Program-made: the position numbers and the translations under genes | The notes under the pieces: model-generated | Told to the model about the DNA's origin: nothing | Databases searched by the model: none | Seen by the model: the letters and a program-made list of their open reading frames with translations, nothing else | NCBI GenBank assembly: GCA_019638595.1 | Contig: JAHBTJ010000008.1 | Coordinates: 1 to 64,000, forward strand | Length of the DNA: 64,000 bases | Direction: 5' to 3' | From: Chitinophagaceae bacterium | GTDB taxonomy: Bacteria; Bacteroidota; Bacteroidia; Chitinophagales; Chitinophagaceae | Shown: positions 40,567 through 48,141 of the stretch, in pieces | Layout: every line of letters starts with the position of its first letter | Position numbering within the stretch: the first letter of the stretch is position 1

Positions 40567-40681
40567 AAGCCAAACAAAGCCGGTGCTGCGCACCGCTCAT
40601 TTTTATTTTCATACGCTTTGCAAAGCAAGCTTTGCACGCTCCTGAAAACAAAAATGCCCCTCCCGGGGCTTTGTTTGGCTT
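40567..40681. repeat. Inverted copy of the tRNA trailer
   Basis: AAGCCAAACAAAGCC (40567-40581) and its exact complement GGCTTTGTTTGGCTT (40667-40681) face one another across 85 bp. The right arm is the trailer of tRNA-Ser(UGA). The left arm is followed by its own GC hairpin (GGTGC-TGC-GCACC) and TTTTTATTTT, i.e. a second, opposed trailer and terminator without a tRNA. Apart from this the 365-bp spacer 40318-40682 holds no gene. Confidence 0.65.
40645..40669 (-). terminator. tRNA-Ser(UGA) trailer terminator
   Basis: On the minus strand, GCCCC-GGGA-GGGGC (40656-40669) is followed by ATTTTTGTTTTC. It has the same position and flanks as the terminator of tRNA-Ser(CGA). Confidence 0.75.
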
Positions 40682-40682
40682 G

Positions 40683-40767
40683 CGGAGAGAGAGGGATTCG
40701 AACCCCCGGACCTGTGACAGTCAACGGTTTTCAAGACCGCCGCATTCGACCGCTCTGCCATCTCTCC
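40683..40767 (-). tRNA. tRNA-Ser(UGA)
   Basis: 85 nt on the minus strand with acceptor GGAGAGA/TCTCTCC, discriminator G, anticodon loop CTTGAAA (anticodon TGA, reads UCA), a long class II variable arm and T loop TTCGAAT. No CCA is encoded. Its 3' side faces the RHS cassette at 38.8-40.3 kb. Confidence 0.95.
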
Positions 40768-40922
40768 GGCGCAAAAGTAGGGTGGCAGAACTAATTCTCA
40801 AAAAATCTTGTAAAAAATAAAATAGAATTACAACCACTACCCTGGCGTAATATATACCTGGCTAACAATTCAGCCGGAAGGGATTTCCTTAGTAAAAAGG
40901 ATATTGCGAAGCTGTAGCGGTA

Positions 40923-41915
40923 TTACCCCAGGTCAATTTGTGTATTGTCGCCGATATTCAGCGAACGGGTTTCGCCTTTTATTTCGGTATCGCTGCCAAT
41001 CAGTGAATCGTGCAGCACCACATCGTATAAATTGGCAAAGTCGCCTATAATGGAGTCTCTCACAATTGAGTAGGTAATTCTTGCCTCCTCGCCTATTGCA
41101 ACATTAGGACCGATAATGGAATTGTTGATTTCGCAACCGCGCCCTATGCTAACCGGCGGCACAATAATCACATTTTCAAATACATGCTCCTGCGAAATTT
41201 TACCGCCAAACTTCTTCATCAGGGTAGCATTGCTTTCCAGCAGGCTGTTGATGCGTCCGCAATCGAACCAGTTCTGTACCTTAAAAGGACGGAAAACCAC
41301 GCCTTTTTTGATCATACATTCCAGCGCATCGGTTAAACTATATTCATTCCTGTTCTTTTGTTCTCCGTTTATCATCTCCTCCAAACAGGCAAAAAGGAAT
41401 GTAGCATCTTTAATTTTATACAACCCTACCAAAGCCTGGTTCGATTTAGGTATCTGTGGTTTTTCCACCACCTTGCTTATCAGTCCATCTTCTCCAATTT
41501 CGGCTACCCCAAAATTCCGCGGATCATCCACTTTTTTTACGCCCAGCATCGAATCCCGGCTGTACAGCATTTCAGGAACATTGTATTCGCAAATGGTATC
41601 TCCCAGCACAATAAAAATTTCATCGTTGCCCACTATGTCTTTTGTAAGATAAATGGCGTGTCCTAATCCATGCCTTTCATTCTGCAACACAAAATAACAT
41701 TGCAAATGAGGGTAATGCTGCTTTACATAATCCTGTATTTTATCGCCCAGGTAACCTATAATAAAAACAAACTCCTTTATTCCGGCATCGGCCAATTGAT
41801 CCACAATAATACTGAGCAGGGTTTTGCCCGCCAGCGGAATGAGCGCCTTGGGTTGAGTGTATGTATGAGGGCGAAGCTTGGTACCTGCACCCGCTACGGG
41901 TATTATTGCTTTCAT
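40923..41915 (-). CDS. Sugar-phosphate nucleotidyltransferase with left-handed beta-helix tail
   Basis: 330 residues from the ATG at 41915, where the family N-terminus MKAIIPVAGAGTKLRPHTYTQPKAL begins (G-x-G-T-K/R-L-R-P nucleotide-binding loop, lysine in PKAL). There is an in-frame extension upstream but it has no homology-like features. The core has VLGDTICEYN (metal Asp), VVEKPQIPKSNQALVGLYKI and WFDCGRINSLLESN. From ~250 are hexapeptide repeats (IVPPVSIGRGCEINNSIIGPNVAIGEEARITYSIVRDSIIGDFANL). It most resembles glucose-1-phosphate thymidylyl- or mannose-1-phosphate guanylyl-transferases; the exact sugar is not decidable. Confidence 0.85.
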   Translation of the reverse strand: MKAIIPVAGAGTKLRPHTYTQPKALIPLAGKTLLSIIVDQLADAGIKEFVFIIGYLGDKIQDYVKQHYPHLQCYFVLQNERHGLGHAIYLTKDIVGNDEIFIVLGDTICEYNVPEMLYSRDSMLGVKKVDDPRNFGVAEIGEDGLISKVVEKPQIPKSNQALVGLYKIKDATFLFACLEEMINGEQKNRNEYSLTDALECMIKKGVVFRPFKVQNWFDCGRINSLLESNATLMKKFGGKISQEHVFENVIIVPPVSIGRGCEINNSIIGPNVAIGEEARITYSIVRDSIIGDFANLYDVVLHDSLIGSDTEIKGETRSLNIGDNTQIDLG

Positions 41916-42068
41916 GAATGCAATGCATTGAAACTTTGAAAACGTGAAAGTAATAAAATTAGGGTTTACCACTTGGCTAAGTGTGTAATTAGGGGGAAAA
42001 TTAAATGAATATATTCCCGATAGGGCGGTATACGGCTTACCAGGTTCAAAAACTGTGCATAGTGAAAA

Positions 42069-42099
42069 TTTGAAATCCTCTGCCGTTATCCTATTTTTG
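42069..42099 (+). promoter_or_regulatory. Promoter of glyA (Bacteroidota consensus)
   Basis: TTTG (42069-42072), 19 bp, then TATTTTTG (42092-42099): exact -33 and -7 elements with canonical spacing. The predicted transcription start, about 5 bp after the last G, falls on or next to the glyA ATG at 42104, so the mRNA would be leaderless. Confidence 0.75.
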
Positions 42100-42103
42100 C
42101 GCC

Positions 42104-43384
42104 ATGCAAAAAGACACACAACTATTTGATCTTATACATAAAGAGCTGGAGCGTCAACGAAATGGCATTGAGCTGATCGCTTCCGAAAATTTTACGTCGC
42201 TGCAGGTAATGCAGGCTATGGGCTCTGTACCTACCAACAAATATGCAGAAGGTTATCCCGGCAAACGTTTTTATGGCGGCTGCGAAGTGATAGACGAAAT
42301 TGAAACACTGGCAATTGAAAGGCTCAAAAAAATATTCAATGCCAGTTGGGCGAATGTTCAGCCGCATAGCGGCGCCCAGGCAAATACCGCCGTGTTTCTT
42401 GCCTGCCTAAAGGCCGGCGACAAAATACTGGGGCTCGATTTAAGCATGGGCGGCCATCTTACCCACGGCAGCCCGGCTAACTTTAGCGGCAAAAATTACC
42501 AGGCGCTTTTTTACGGTGTAAAAAAAGATACCGGCACTATAGATTATGACCAGATGGAAGCGACTGCCAAAGCCGAAAAGCCTAAAATGATCATTTGCGG
42601 CGCCTCTGCTTACAGCCGCGACTGGGATTATCAACGCATTCGCTCCATAGCCGACCAGGTAGGTGCGCTTGTATTAGCAGATATTGCGCATCCTGCGGGG
42701 ATGATCGCCAAAGGCTTATTGAACGATCCGTTTGAACATTCCCATATCGTAACATCCACCACGCATAAAACATTGAGAGGACCGCGCGGGGGTATTATTA
42801 TGATGCGCCACGATTTCGACAACCCGTTCGGGGTCAAAGATCCCAAGGGAAATATCCGTCCTATGAGCGCATTGCTCGATCTGGCAGTTTTCCCGGGTAT
42901 GCAGGGCGGTCCGCTGGAACACGTAATTGCGGCTAAAGCGGTTTCGTTTGGCGAAATACTTACAGACGATTATACAGCATATGCAAAACAGATCATCAGG
43001 AATGCGCAGGCTATGTCTGCCGCTTTTGTGAAACGTGGTTACCACCTCATCAGTAATGGTACAGACAATCATTTAATGCTGATAGACCTCCGGAATAAAA
43101 ATCTTACCGGCAAAAAAGCACAGGAAACTTTAGACAAGGCGCACATTACCTTAAACAAAAACGCTGTTCCGTTCGACGATAAAAGCCCTTTCATTACTTC
43201 AGGTATACGTGTAGGCGTGCCCGCTATTACTACCCGTGGTTTACTTGAGGCAGATATGGAACCGATCGTTGAAATGATTGATACCGTATTATCGGATACC
43301 GCGAATGAAGGCAGGATCGCTGAAGTAAAAAGCAGGGTGCATTCGTTCATGAGTAAGTTCCCTTTGTATCCTGAACTGGGCTGA
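42104..43384 (+). CDS. glyA: Serine hydroxymethyltransferase
   Basis: 426-residue PLP enzyme interconverting serine and glycine with tetrahydrofolate. Motifs: [74 protein letters not shown], the PLP lysine in [18 protein letters not shown], and [14 protein letters not shown]. The start at 42104 matches the usual family N-terminus ([15 protein letters not shown]) and lies right behind a consensus promoter. It could receive the glycine and one-carbon units from the sarcosine pathway 5-20 kb away, but it is also a core gene. DUF4293 follows after 32 bp. Confidence 0.97.
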   Translation: MQKDTQLFDLIHKELERQRNGIELIASENFTSLQVMQAMGSVPTNKYAEGYPGKRFYGGCEVIDEIETLAIERLKKIFNASWANVQPHSGAQANTAVFLACLKAGDKILGLDLSMGGHLTHGSPANFSGKNYQALFYGVKKDTGTIDYDQMEATAKAEKPKMIICGASAYSRDWDYQRIRSIADQVGALVLADIAHPAGMIAKGLLNDPFEHSHIVTSTTHKTLRGPRGGIIMMRHDFDNPFGVKDPKGNIRPMSALLDLAVFPGMQGGPLEHVIAAKAVSFGEILTDDYTAYAKQIIRNAQAMSAAFVKRGYHLISNGTDNHLMLIDLRNKNLTGKKAQETLDKAHITLNKNAVPFDDKSPFITSGIRVGVPAITTRGLLEADMEPIVEMIDTVLSDTANEGRIAEVKSRVHSFMSKFPLYPELG

Positions 43385-43416
43385 CCAGGACTTATTACAC
43401 AATAAAATCAATAAGT

Positions 43417-43833
43417 ATGCTGCAACGTATGCAAACCGTATGGCTGTTACTCGCGGGAGTATTCGCTTTCCTTACGATCCGTTTTGTGGTTTATACAGGT
43501 ACCACACAGGTAGACAACGGCAGCGAATATACCGTGCTCACCGGTGCAAGTAATTTCTTCCTGCTCATCGTTTCTATCGGTACCGGGCTGGTAGCGTTGA
43601 TCACCATTTTTTTATATAAAAACAGGAGCCTGCAGATAAAGCTGGGCTTTGTGGCATTACTGCTGTATATACTTTCGGCGTTTTTATACTACCTGCAGAT
43701 CAAAAATTTTTCGGATGGAGCGTTCAGCCTTACTTCCGTTTTCTTTTTCCTGGTTCCTGTTTGCCTGATCTTAGCGATCAGGGGTATATATAAAGACCAA
43801 AAGCTGGTTAAAAGCATTGACCGCCTGCGTTGA
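43417..43833 (+). CDS. DUF4293 family membrane protein
   Basis: 138 residues with four membrane helices (VWLLLAGVFAFLTIRFVVY, FFLLIVSIGTGLVALITIFLY, LGFVALLLYILSAFLYYL, LTSVFFFLVPVCLILAIRGIY) and the family start MLQRMQTVWLLLAG and end DQKLVKSIDRLR. DUF4293 is a Bacteroidota-specific family of unknown function that I recall is often near glyA or rho. It is 32 bp after glyA and probably co-transcribed. Confidence 0.9.
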   Translation: MLQRMQTVWLLLAGVFAFLTIRFVVYTGTTQVDNGSEYTVLTGASNFFLLIVSIGTGLVALITIFLYKNRSLQIKLGFVALLLYILSAFLYYLQIKNFSDGAFSLTSVFFFLVPVCLILAIRGIYKDQKLVKSIDRLR

Positions 43834-44117
43834 TGTTTGTTAATTAAAACAGCCGGAACAGTATTTAATAACTATTTGAGCTACATTAGCCCGGATTTTG
43901 CAGGTACTACTATCCGTGATTGCACGGGCAAAGCACACTCCCCTTGTTTTTCCAATACTCATGAACTTACACAGGCTGTCCAATTGATCATACGCAAAGT
44001 TTACGTTGCCGGTTACATTGCTTTAACCGTAAAACCTACCTTCCATTTAAGGTACAGTTGCATTGAATTTATATTTATTGAAATAGCAGATAATATTCCT
44101 TTCCAATTACAACTACT

Positions 44118-44149
44118 AACTGCCGGAATTATCCGGCAGTTGTTTTTTT
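44118..44149 (+). terminator. Terminator for glyA-DUF4293
   Basis: CTGCCGG (44120-44126), loop AATTAT, CCGGCAG (44133-44139), then TTG and seven T's. Strong intrinsic terminator on the plus strand. Confidence 0.9.
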
Positions 44150-44183
44150 GATTACTCCTTCCCGCGAGTTAGGTTGCATCCAT

Positions 44184-44227
44184 AAAAAAGCCGCAACCCG
44201 AAGTTGATACCTCCAAAGGGTTGCGGC
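44184..44227 (-). terminator. Terminator for the SWIB gene
   Basis: GCCGCAACCC (44190-44199) pairs with GGGTTGCGGC (44218-44227). On the minus strand a run of T's follows (44184-44189). It lies 24 bp after the SWIB stop. Confidence 0.9.
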
Positions 44228-44250
44228 ATAAAGCCCTGCAATGCTGTAAA

Positions 44251-44655
44251 CTATTTTAAGTGATTGCTTACAATTTTGGCAAGATCAAACATTGAAATTT
44301 GCGACTTACCTCCAAAGAGCGTTTTCAGCTTATCGTCTGCATTGATCATTCTTCTATTGGTGCTATCCTGCAATTTGTTCTTGCGGATATATTCCCATAT
44401 TTTTTTGATCACCTCTGTTCTTGGTAAAGGTTTGCTTCCGATAACATCTCCCAATGCAGCACTTGGCGTTAATGGCGCCATAAAGGCTGCGTTAGGTTTG
44501 CGGGCCGATTTTTTTGCGGCTTTCTTAGCTGCTTTTGCAGGAGCTTTTTTAGCGGCCTTTTTAGGCGCTGCTTTTTTTACTGCTTTTTTAGCCACTTTTG
44601 CAGGGGCTTTTTTAGCGGCTTTTTTGGGCGCCGCTTTTTTGGTTTTTGCTGCCAT
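44251..44655 (-). CDS. SWIB/MDM2-domain protein with histone-H1-like basic N-terminus
   Basis: 134 residues. The first ~55 are Lys/Ala/Pro repeats (KKAAPKKAAKKAPAK-type units, twice over) like the C-terminal tail of histone H1 or bacterial Hc1-like DNA compactors. The remainder is a SWIB fold: FMAPLTPSAALGDVIGSKPLPRTEV, KKIWEYIRKNKLQDSTNRRMINADDKLKTLFGGKSQISMFDLAKIVSNHL. It is likely an abundant DNA-binding nucleoid protein. The gene is single and flanked by its own terminator. The repetitive coding sequence (AAAGCCGCT-type units) is prone to length change. Confidence 0.9.
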   Translation of the reverse strand: MAAKTKKAAPKKAAKKAPAKVAKKAVKKAAPKKAAKKAPAKAAKKAAKKSARKPNAAFMAPLTPSAALGDVIGSKPLPRTEVIKKIWEYIRKNKLQDSTNRRMINADDKLKTLFGGKSQISMFDLAKIVSNHLK

Positions 44656-44812
44656 AATTGTTGATTGGAGATGAGTAAATTTTATGATTGATGCATGAAA
44701 GCTAGTGAAATAAGTTCAAGTACGTATACATATTTTTCCACCAGTAAAAGAAATGGGGATATCACGTGAGTTACGTTATAAACCCACCGTTATAAGTTAG
44801 GCTTTCCGGTAC

Positions 44813-44845
44813 AAAAAAAAGGTACTTTTCCAGGAGAAAAATACC
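44813..44845 (-). terminator. Terminator after the 1056-residue dehydrogenase gene
   Basis: GGTACTTTTC (44821-44830) pairs with GAGAAAAATACC (44834-44845), with mismatches. On the minus strand eight T's follow (44813-44820). It lies 23 bp beyond the stop at 44869. Confidence 0.75.
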
Positions 44846-44868
44846 TTGTTCAAACCGGTTTTTGCTAT

Positions 44869-47800
44869 CTACGGATGCTCCTTCAGCAGCACATCCGGCG
44901 AATAGAAATCCTTTTTCGCCTTCACGGCTTCCCGTATTTCCTTCACCTTACCGGGGCTGACAGACGGAGCCTGGTTGCCAAACGAATTTCTCACGAAAGT
45001 AAGCACAGCAGCCACTTCTTCGTCATTTAACAAACCCTCAAAGGGAGTCATCGGCACCTGCCCGGGGTACTTTACGCCATTCAGCTCAAGCGGTCCCTGC
45101 AAGCCTTTCAGGGTTACTTTAATCAGCCTGTCTTCATTGCCGGTTACCCATTTTGAATTGGCCAGCGGCGGAAAGCCTGATGCTACCAGCCCTTTACCAT
45201 TGGGCTGGTGACAGGTAGCGCAATACCCCTCCCTGGAATAAATTTCCTTTCCTTTGGTAAACAGTTCCAGGTCTTTTCCCTTCAGCGATGAAATGATCAC
45301 TTCCTCCTTATGCTCCCTTACTAATTTTCCGTTCAAATGCGCTATGGCGGCTTCATGCGCGTGTATCATCCATTCGTCCAGGGGTTTTTTAGCCGCCTCC
45401 GCCAATATCGGCAGCCCTTTTTCTTTGCCTATCCACGAAGCGGCCACTATAGCTTCCAGGCGCACCCTGCCGTTGTCATCCTTTGCGGCTTCCATTAACA
45501 GATCCGCCTGGTTGGGCAACTGGCGCCCTGTATAACGAACCACCATTACCGCCGCGGCACGGGCCCGGTAATCTTTTGCCTTCAGCACCTGCTGCAGCAG
45601 CTCCTGGTCTACTTTATCCATACCCCAGCTCACCCACAAAGCTTCCAGCAGGTGATGCTCATAACGTGGATCATTTTTATCAAGAGCTGAAACCCAGGTT
45701 TTAAGTTTAGACAACACTTCATTCACATCCCTGCCTCTCAATTCACGACGTGTGCGGTACCGGGTACGGTATTCAGGCAGCTTCAGGTTGTCCAGCAATT
45801 GTTCTACCGTTGCCCCGTCTATTTTGGCCGGCGTTACCAGCGGCCGCGAGGGATAGGTGATCCGGTATACCCTTCCGTGAGAGTGATCGCGCAACGGGTC
45901 GCGGGCATTGTGCTGCATATGCCCTATAAGTATATTATGCCAGTCTATTACATACAGGGAGCCATCCGGTGCAAATTCCATATCTACCGGTCTGAAATTC
46001 CTGTCTTCGCTCACCACCAGGTCTACCCTGTGATGGCTCGCGTAACCGGTACCGCTGTCCTGTATCACATGTTCTTTGGTACCTAAAAAGCCAATGGTAT
46101 TATTAATGAGCAGGTCGCCCTGCACCTCGTCGGGGAAATGGCGGCTGGATACAAATTCAAGCCCCGATGTGGGTCTTACTTTATGCGCTTCCTCTATAAG
46201 GTTAAAAGATTTATGAGTAGCTTCTCCATAATGAGGCAATACCGTTCCTGGTAACATCCAGCGTACATCAGGCCCCGAAGTTTCAGCAAAAAAGGGCTGC
46301 CCCCATTCGTCGAACGCAATGCCCCAGGGATTGGGAATAGAAAGTTGTGCGGTACGTTCCAGCTTACGGAGCTGCGGAGCATAGCGGTAAAACCCTCCGT
46401 TGGTGCCGCGTACCGGCCCGTAAGAGGTTTCTACATTGGTATGAAGAAATACTCCCTCACCCATATAAATAGCCCCCGAAGGATCGGCTGTAAAGGCGTG
46501 AATGTTATGATGTGTATCGTGATCATCAAACCCGCTCAGCAAGATCTCCACTTTGTCTGCCTTGTCATCTCCATCCGTGTCTGTATACAATTTAAAGTTT
46601 GTTCCCTGCGATACATATACCCCTTCGGGCGCTATTTCAAAGCCAACGGGAAGATGAAGATGATCGGCAAAAACCGTATGTTTATCAGCCTTTCCATCAC
46701 CATCGGTATCTTCCAGTATGATGATCTTATCGTTGGGTTTGGAATCGCCCGGCTTGTAATGCGGGTAGCTGGGCATGGTAGCTATCCACAAACGTCCCTT
46801 ATTGTCAAACGACATTTGCATTGGCTTTGCCAGGTCGGGAAATTCTTCTTCGGAAGCGAACAACTCAATTTTATATCCCGGCGGCACTTTCAGCTTTTTA
46901 ACTGCTTCTTCGCCATACAGGTAAGTAAGGCTTCCGTTTTGCTGCGGATTGTAATTGGTTTTTACCGGCTGTAGCTGCAGGGTATGTTTATCGGCTTCCG
47001 CCAGATCCAGCTTTTCTCCCCTGGAAGCAGCCAGCCATATAGCGGAGTCGCGGATGGCAGTCATTTGCCGTATCTTTTCAATTTCGGCGGGGTAATTATC
47101 AGGACCAAAAGGATTGTACCTGCGCCCGTTCACATGCACACCATTGGGAATTTTATAATCACTGTGCCACATCCAGTTCTTTTCCGCTACCGCATCATAC
47201 ACCTGCTTTGGATCGGCTTTTGAAGTAACGGGATGTTTACCAAAAATTTCATCGGACAAAAAAATACCGAACTTTTTATATCCTTCCCGGTTCAGTTGAG
47301 ATCCGTCTATTGTGAGCTGCTCTTTTGCTGAATCGAACCATTTTTTTGTAGGAGCAAACGCGTTTACAAAAGCCACCTTGTTATTATCCGCCACTTCCTT
47401 CATGGCATTGGAATACAACAAAAGGTTCTCATTTTCTTTTTTGCCGTCGGGCAGGTCATATTTGCCTGACAGATTTTCAAATGCTATGGGAGATACTATT
47501 ACCAGTTGGGCGATAGAGGAATCTCCTTTATAATGCTGGCTGAGGGTATGTTTAATAAAGGCGTCCAGCTCCGCTTTATAATTGTCAAGCCCGGCCGGTC
47601 CCTGGAACGACTCGTTGTAGCCAAAAAAAGCAATGATAACATCGGGCTTGTGCCTGGTAAGCCACTGATCGGGCGACTCGTAAAACCCTTCGCTGCCAGA
47701 AGGCGTAGCCAGTTCTGTTTGAAATTTTTCTGCACCCGGAAAAGCCCACGGATCATTACGGGAAGCATGAGGACGAAACCCGGGGGTATTGCCTCCATCG

Positions 47801-48039
47801 CACATGTTACGGAAATATAATAAACTATCGGGATAGCGTAGCTGCATTTCTGTTTCAAAATAATCGTAGTTGAGCATCCTGGAACCCAGGTTATTGCCCA
47901 CCAGGATAATATGGGCGCCTTTCCGCACTTCAGCTTTTCCAGGGGTATCGGAGGTACAGGAAGTGAATAAAGCAATCGTTGATATCCAGCCAAACAAAAG
48001 GATACCAATTCTTTTTGAGCAGGAATTAATCATTACCAT
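44869..48039 (-). CDS. GDSL-like / PVC-type dehydrogenase / cytochrome c multidomain lipoprotein
   Basis: 1056 residues. A signal peptide with lipobox (TIALFTSC) is followed by an SGNH/GDSL-like domain (residues ~40-280: IILVGNNLGSRML, VIIAFFGYNESF, LTIDGSQLNREGYKKFG). The 'PVC-type haem-binding/membrane-bound dehydrogenase' propeller follows (~380-760: YKIELFASEEEFPDLAKPMQMSFDNKGRLWIATMPSYP, ILEDTDGDGKADKHTVFADHLHLPVGFE, NPWGIAFDEWGQPFFAETSG), then HEAT-like helices (~770-930) and a c-type cytochrome with CATCHQPNGKG near residue 955. Such fusions in Planctomycetes and Bacteroidota act on sugars or polyols in the periplasm. It lies in a three-gene same-strand cluster with ThuA and sialidase-like genes. 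The exact substrate is unknown. Confidence 0.8.
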   Translation of the reverse strand: MVMINSCSKRIGILLFGWISTIALFTSCTSDTPGKAEVRKGAHIILVGNNLGSRMLNYDYFETEMQLRYPDSLLYFRNMCDGGNTPGFRPHASRNDPWAFPGAEKFQTELATPSGSEGFYESPDQWLTRHKPDVIIAFFGYNESFQGPAGLDNYKAELDAFIKHTLSQHYKGDSSIAQLVIVSPIAFENLSGKYDLPDGKKENENLLLYSNAMKEVADNNKVAFVNAFAPTKKWFDSAKEQLTIDGSQLNREGYKKFGIFLSDEIFGKHPVTSKADPKQVYDAVAEKNWMWHSDYKIPNGVHVNGRRYNPFGPDNYPAEIEKIRQMTAIRDSAIWLAASRGEKLDLAEADKHTLQLQPVKTNYNPQQNGSLTYLYGEEAVKKLKVPPGYKIELFASEEEFPDLAKPMQMSFDNKGRLWIATMPSYPHYKPGDSKPNDKIIILEDTDGDGKADKHTVFADHLHLPVGFEIAPEGVYVSQGTNFKLYTDTDGDDKADKVEILLSGFDDHDTHHNIHAFTADPSGAIYMGEGVFLHTNVETSYGPVRGTNGGFYRYAPQLRKLERTAQLSIPNPWGIAFDEWGQPFFAETSGPDVRWMLPGTVLPHYGEATHKSFNLIEEAHKVRPTSGLEFVSSRHFPDEVQGDLLINNTIGFLGTKEHVIQDSGTGYASHHRVDLVVSEDRNFRPVDMEFAPDGSLYVIDWHNILIGHMQHNARDPLRDHSHGRVYRITYPSRPLVTPAKIDGATVEQLLDNLKLPEYRTRYRTRRELRGRDVNEVLSKLKTWVSALDKNDPRYEHHLLEALWVSWGMDKVDQELLQQVLKAKDYRARAAAVMVVRYTGRQLPNQADLLMEAAKDDNGRVRLEAIVAASWIGKEKGLPILAEAAKKPLDEWMIHAHEAAIAHLNGKLVREHKEEVIISSLKGKDLELFTKGKEIYSREGYCATCHQPNGKGLVASGFPPLANSKWVTGNEDRLIKVTLKGLQGPLELNGVKYPGQVPMTPFEGLLNDEEVAAVLTFVRNSFGNQAPSVSPGKVKEIREAVKAKKDFYSPDVLLKEHP

Positions 48040-48141
48040 TTTAAGTTTAGGAGACTAAAAATATACATTAAGACGCTAAATACGACAATAATTACCACTA
48101 AATATGGTTAACCGGTCATTAACATTACAATGATGTATGTG

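Larger units (their letters stand above)
43834..44250. other. Non-coding interval between DUF4293 and SWIB genes
   Basis: A 104-codon open frame (43837-44151) fills part of it but has no start signal, unusual composition and no recognisable sequence; I do not call it. Two terminators, one per strand, occupy 44118-44227. Confidence 0.6.

Noticed and set aside
43837-44151. 104-codon open frame after DUF4293
   Set aside because: No ribosome-binding site, no recognisable sequence, and its end overlaps the terminator hairpin of the glyA operon.
44500-44650. Short tandem repeats that could be mistaken for a CRISPR or satellite
   Set aside because: They encode the Lys/Ala/Pro repeat tail of the SWIB protein in frame. 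I saw no CRISPR array anywhere in the window.
46345-46974. 209-codon plus-strand open frame
   Set aside because: Antisense to the 1056-residue dehydrogenase gene, with no motif of its own.
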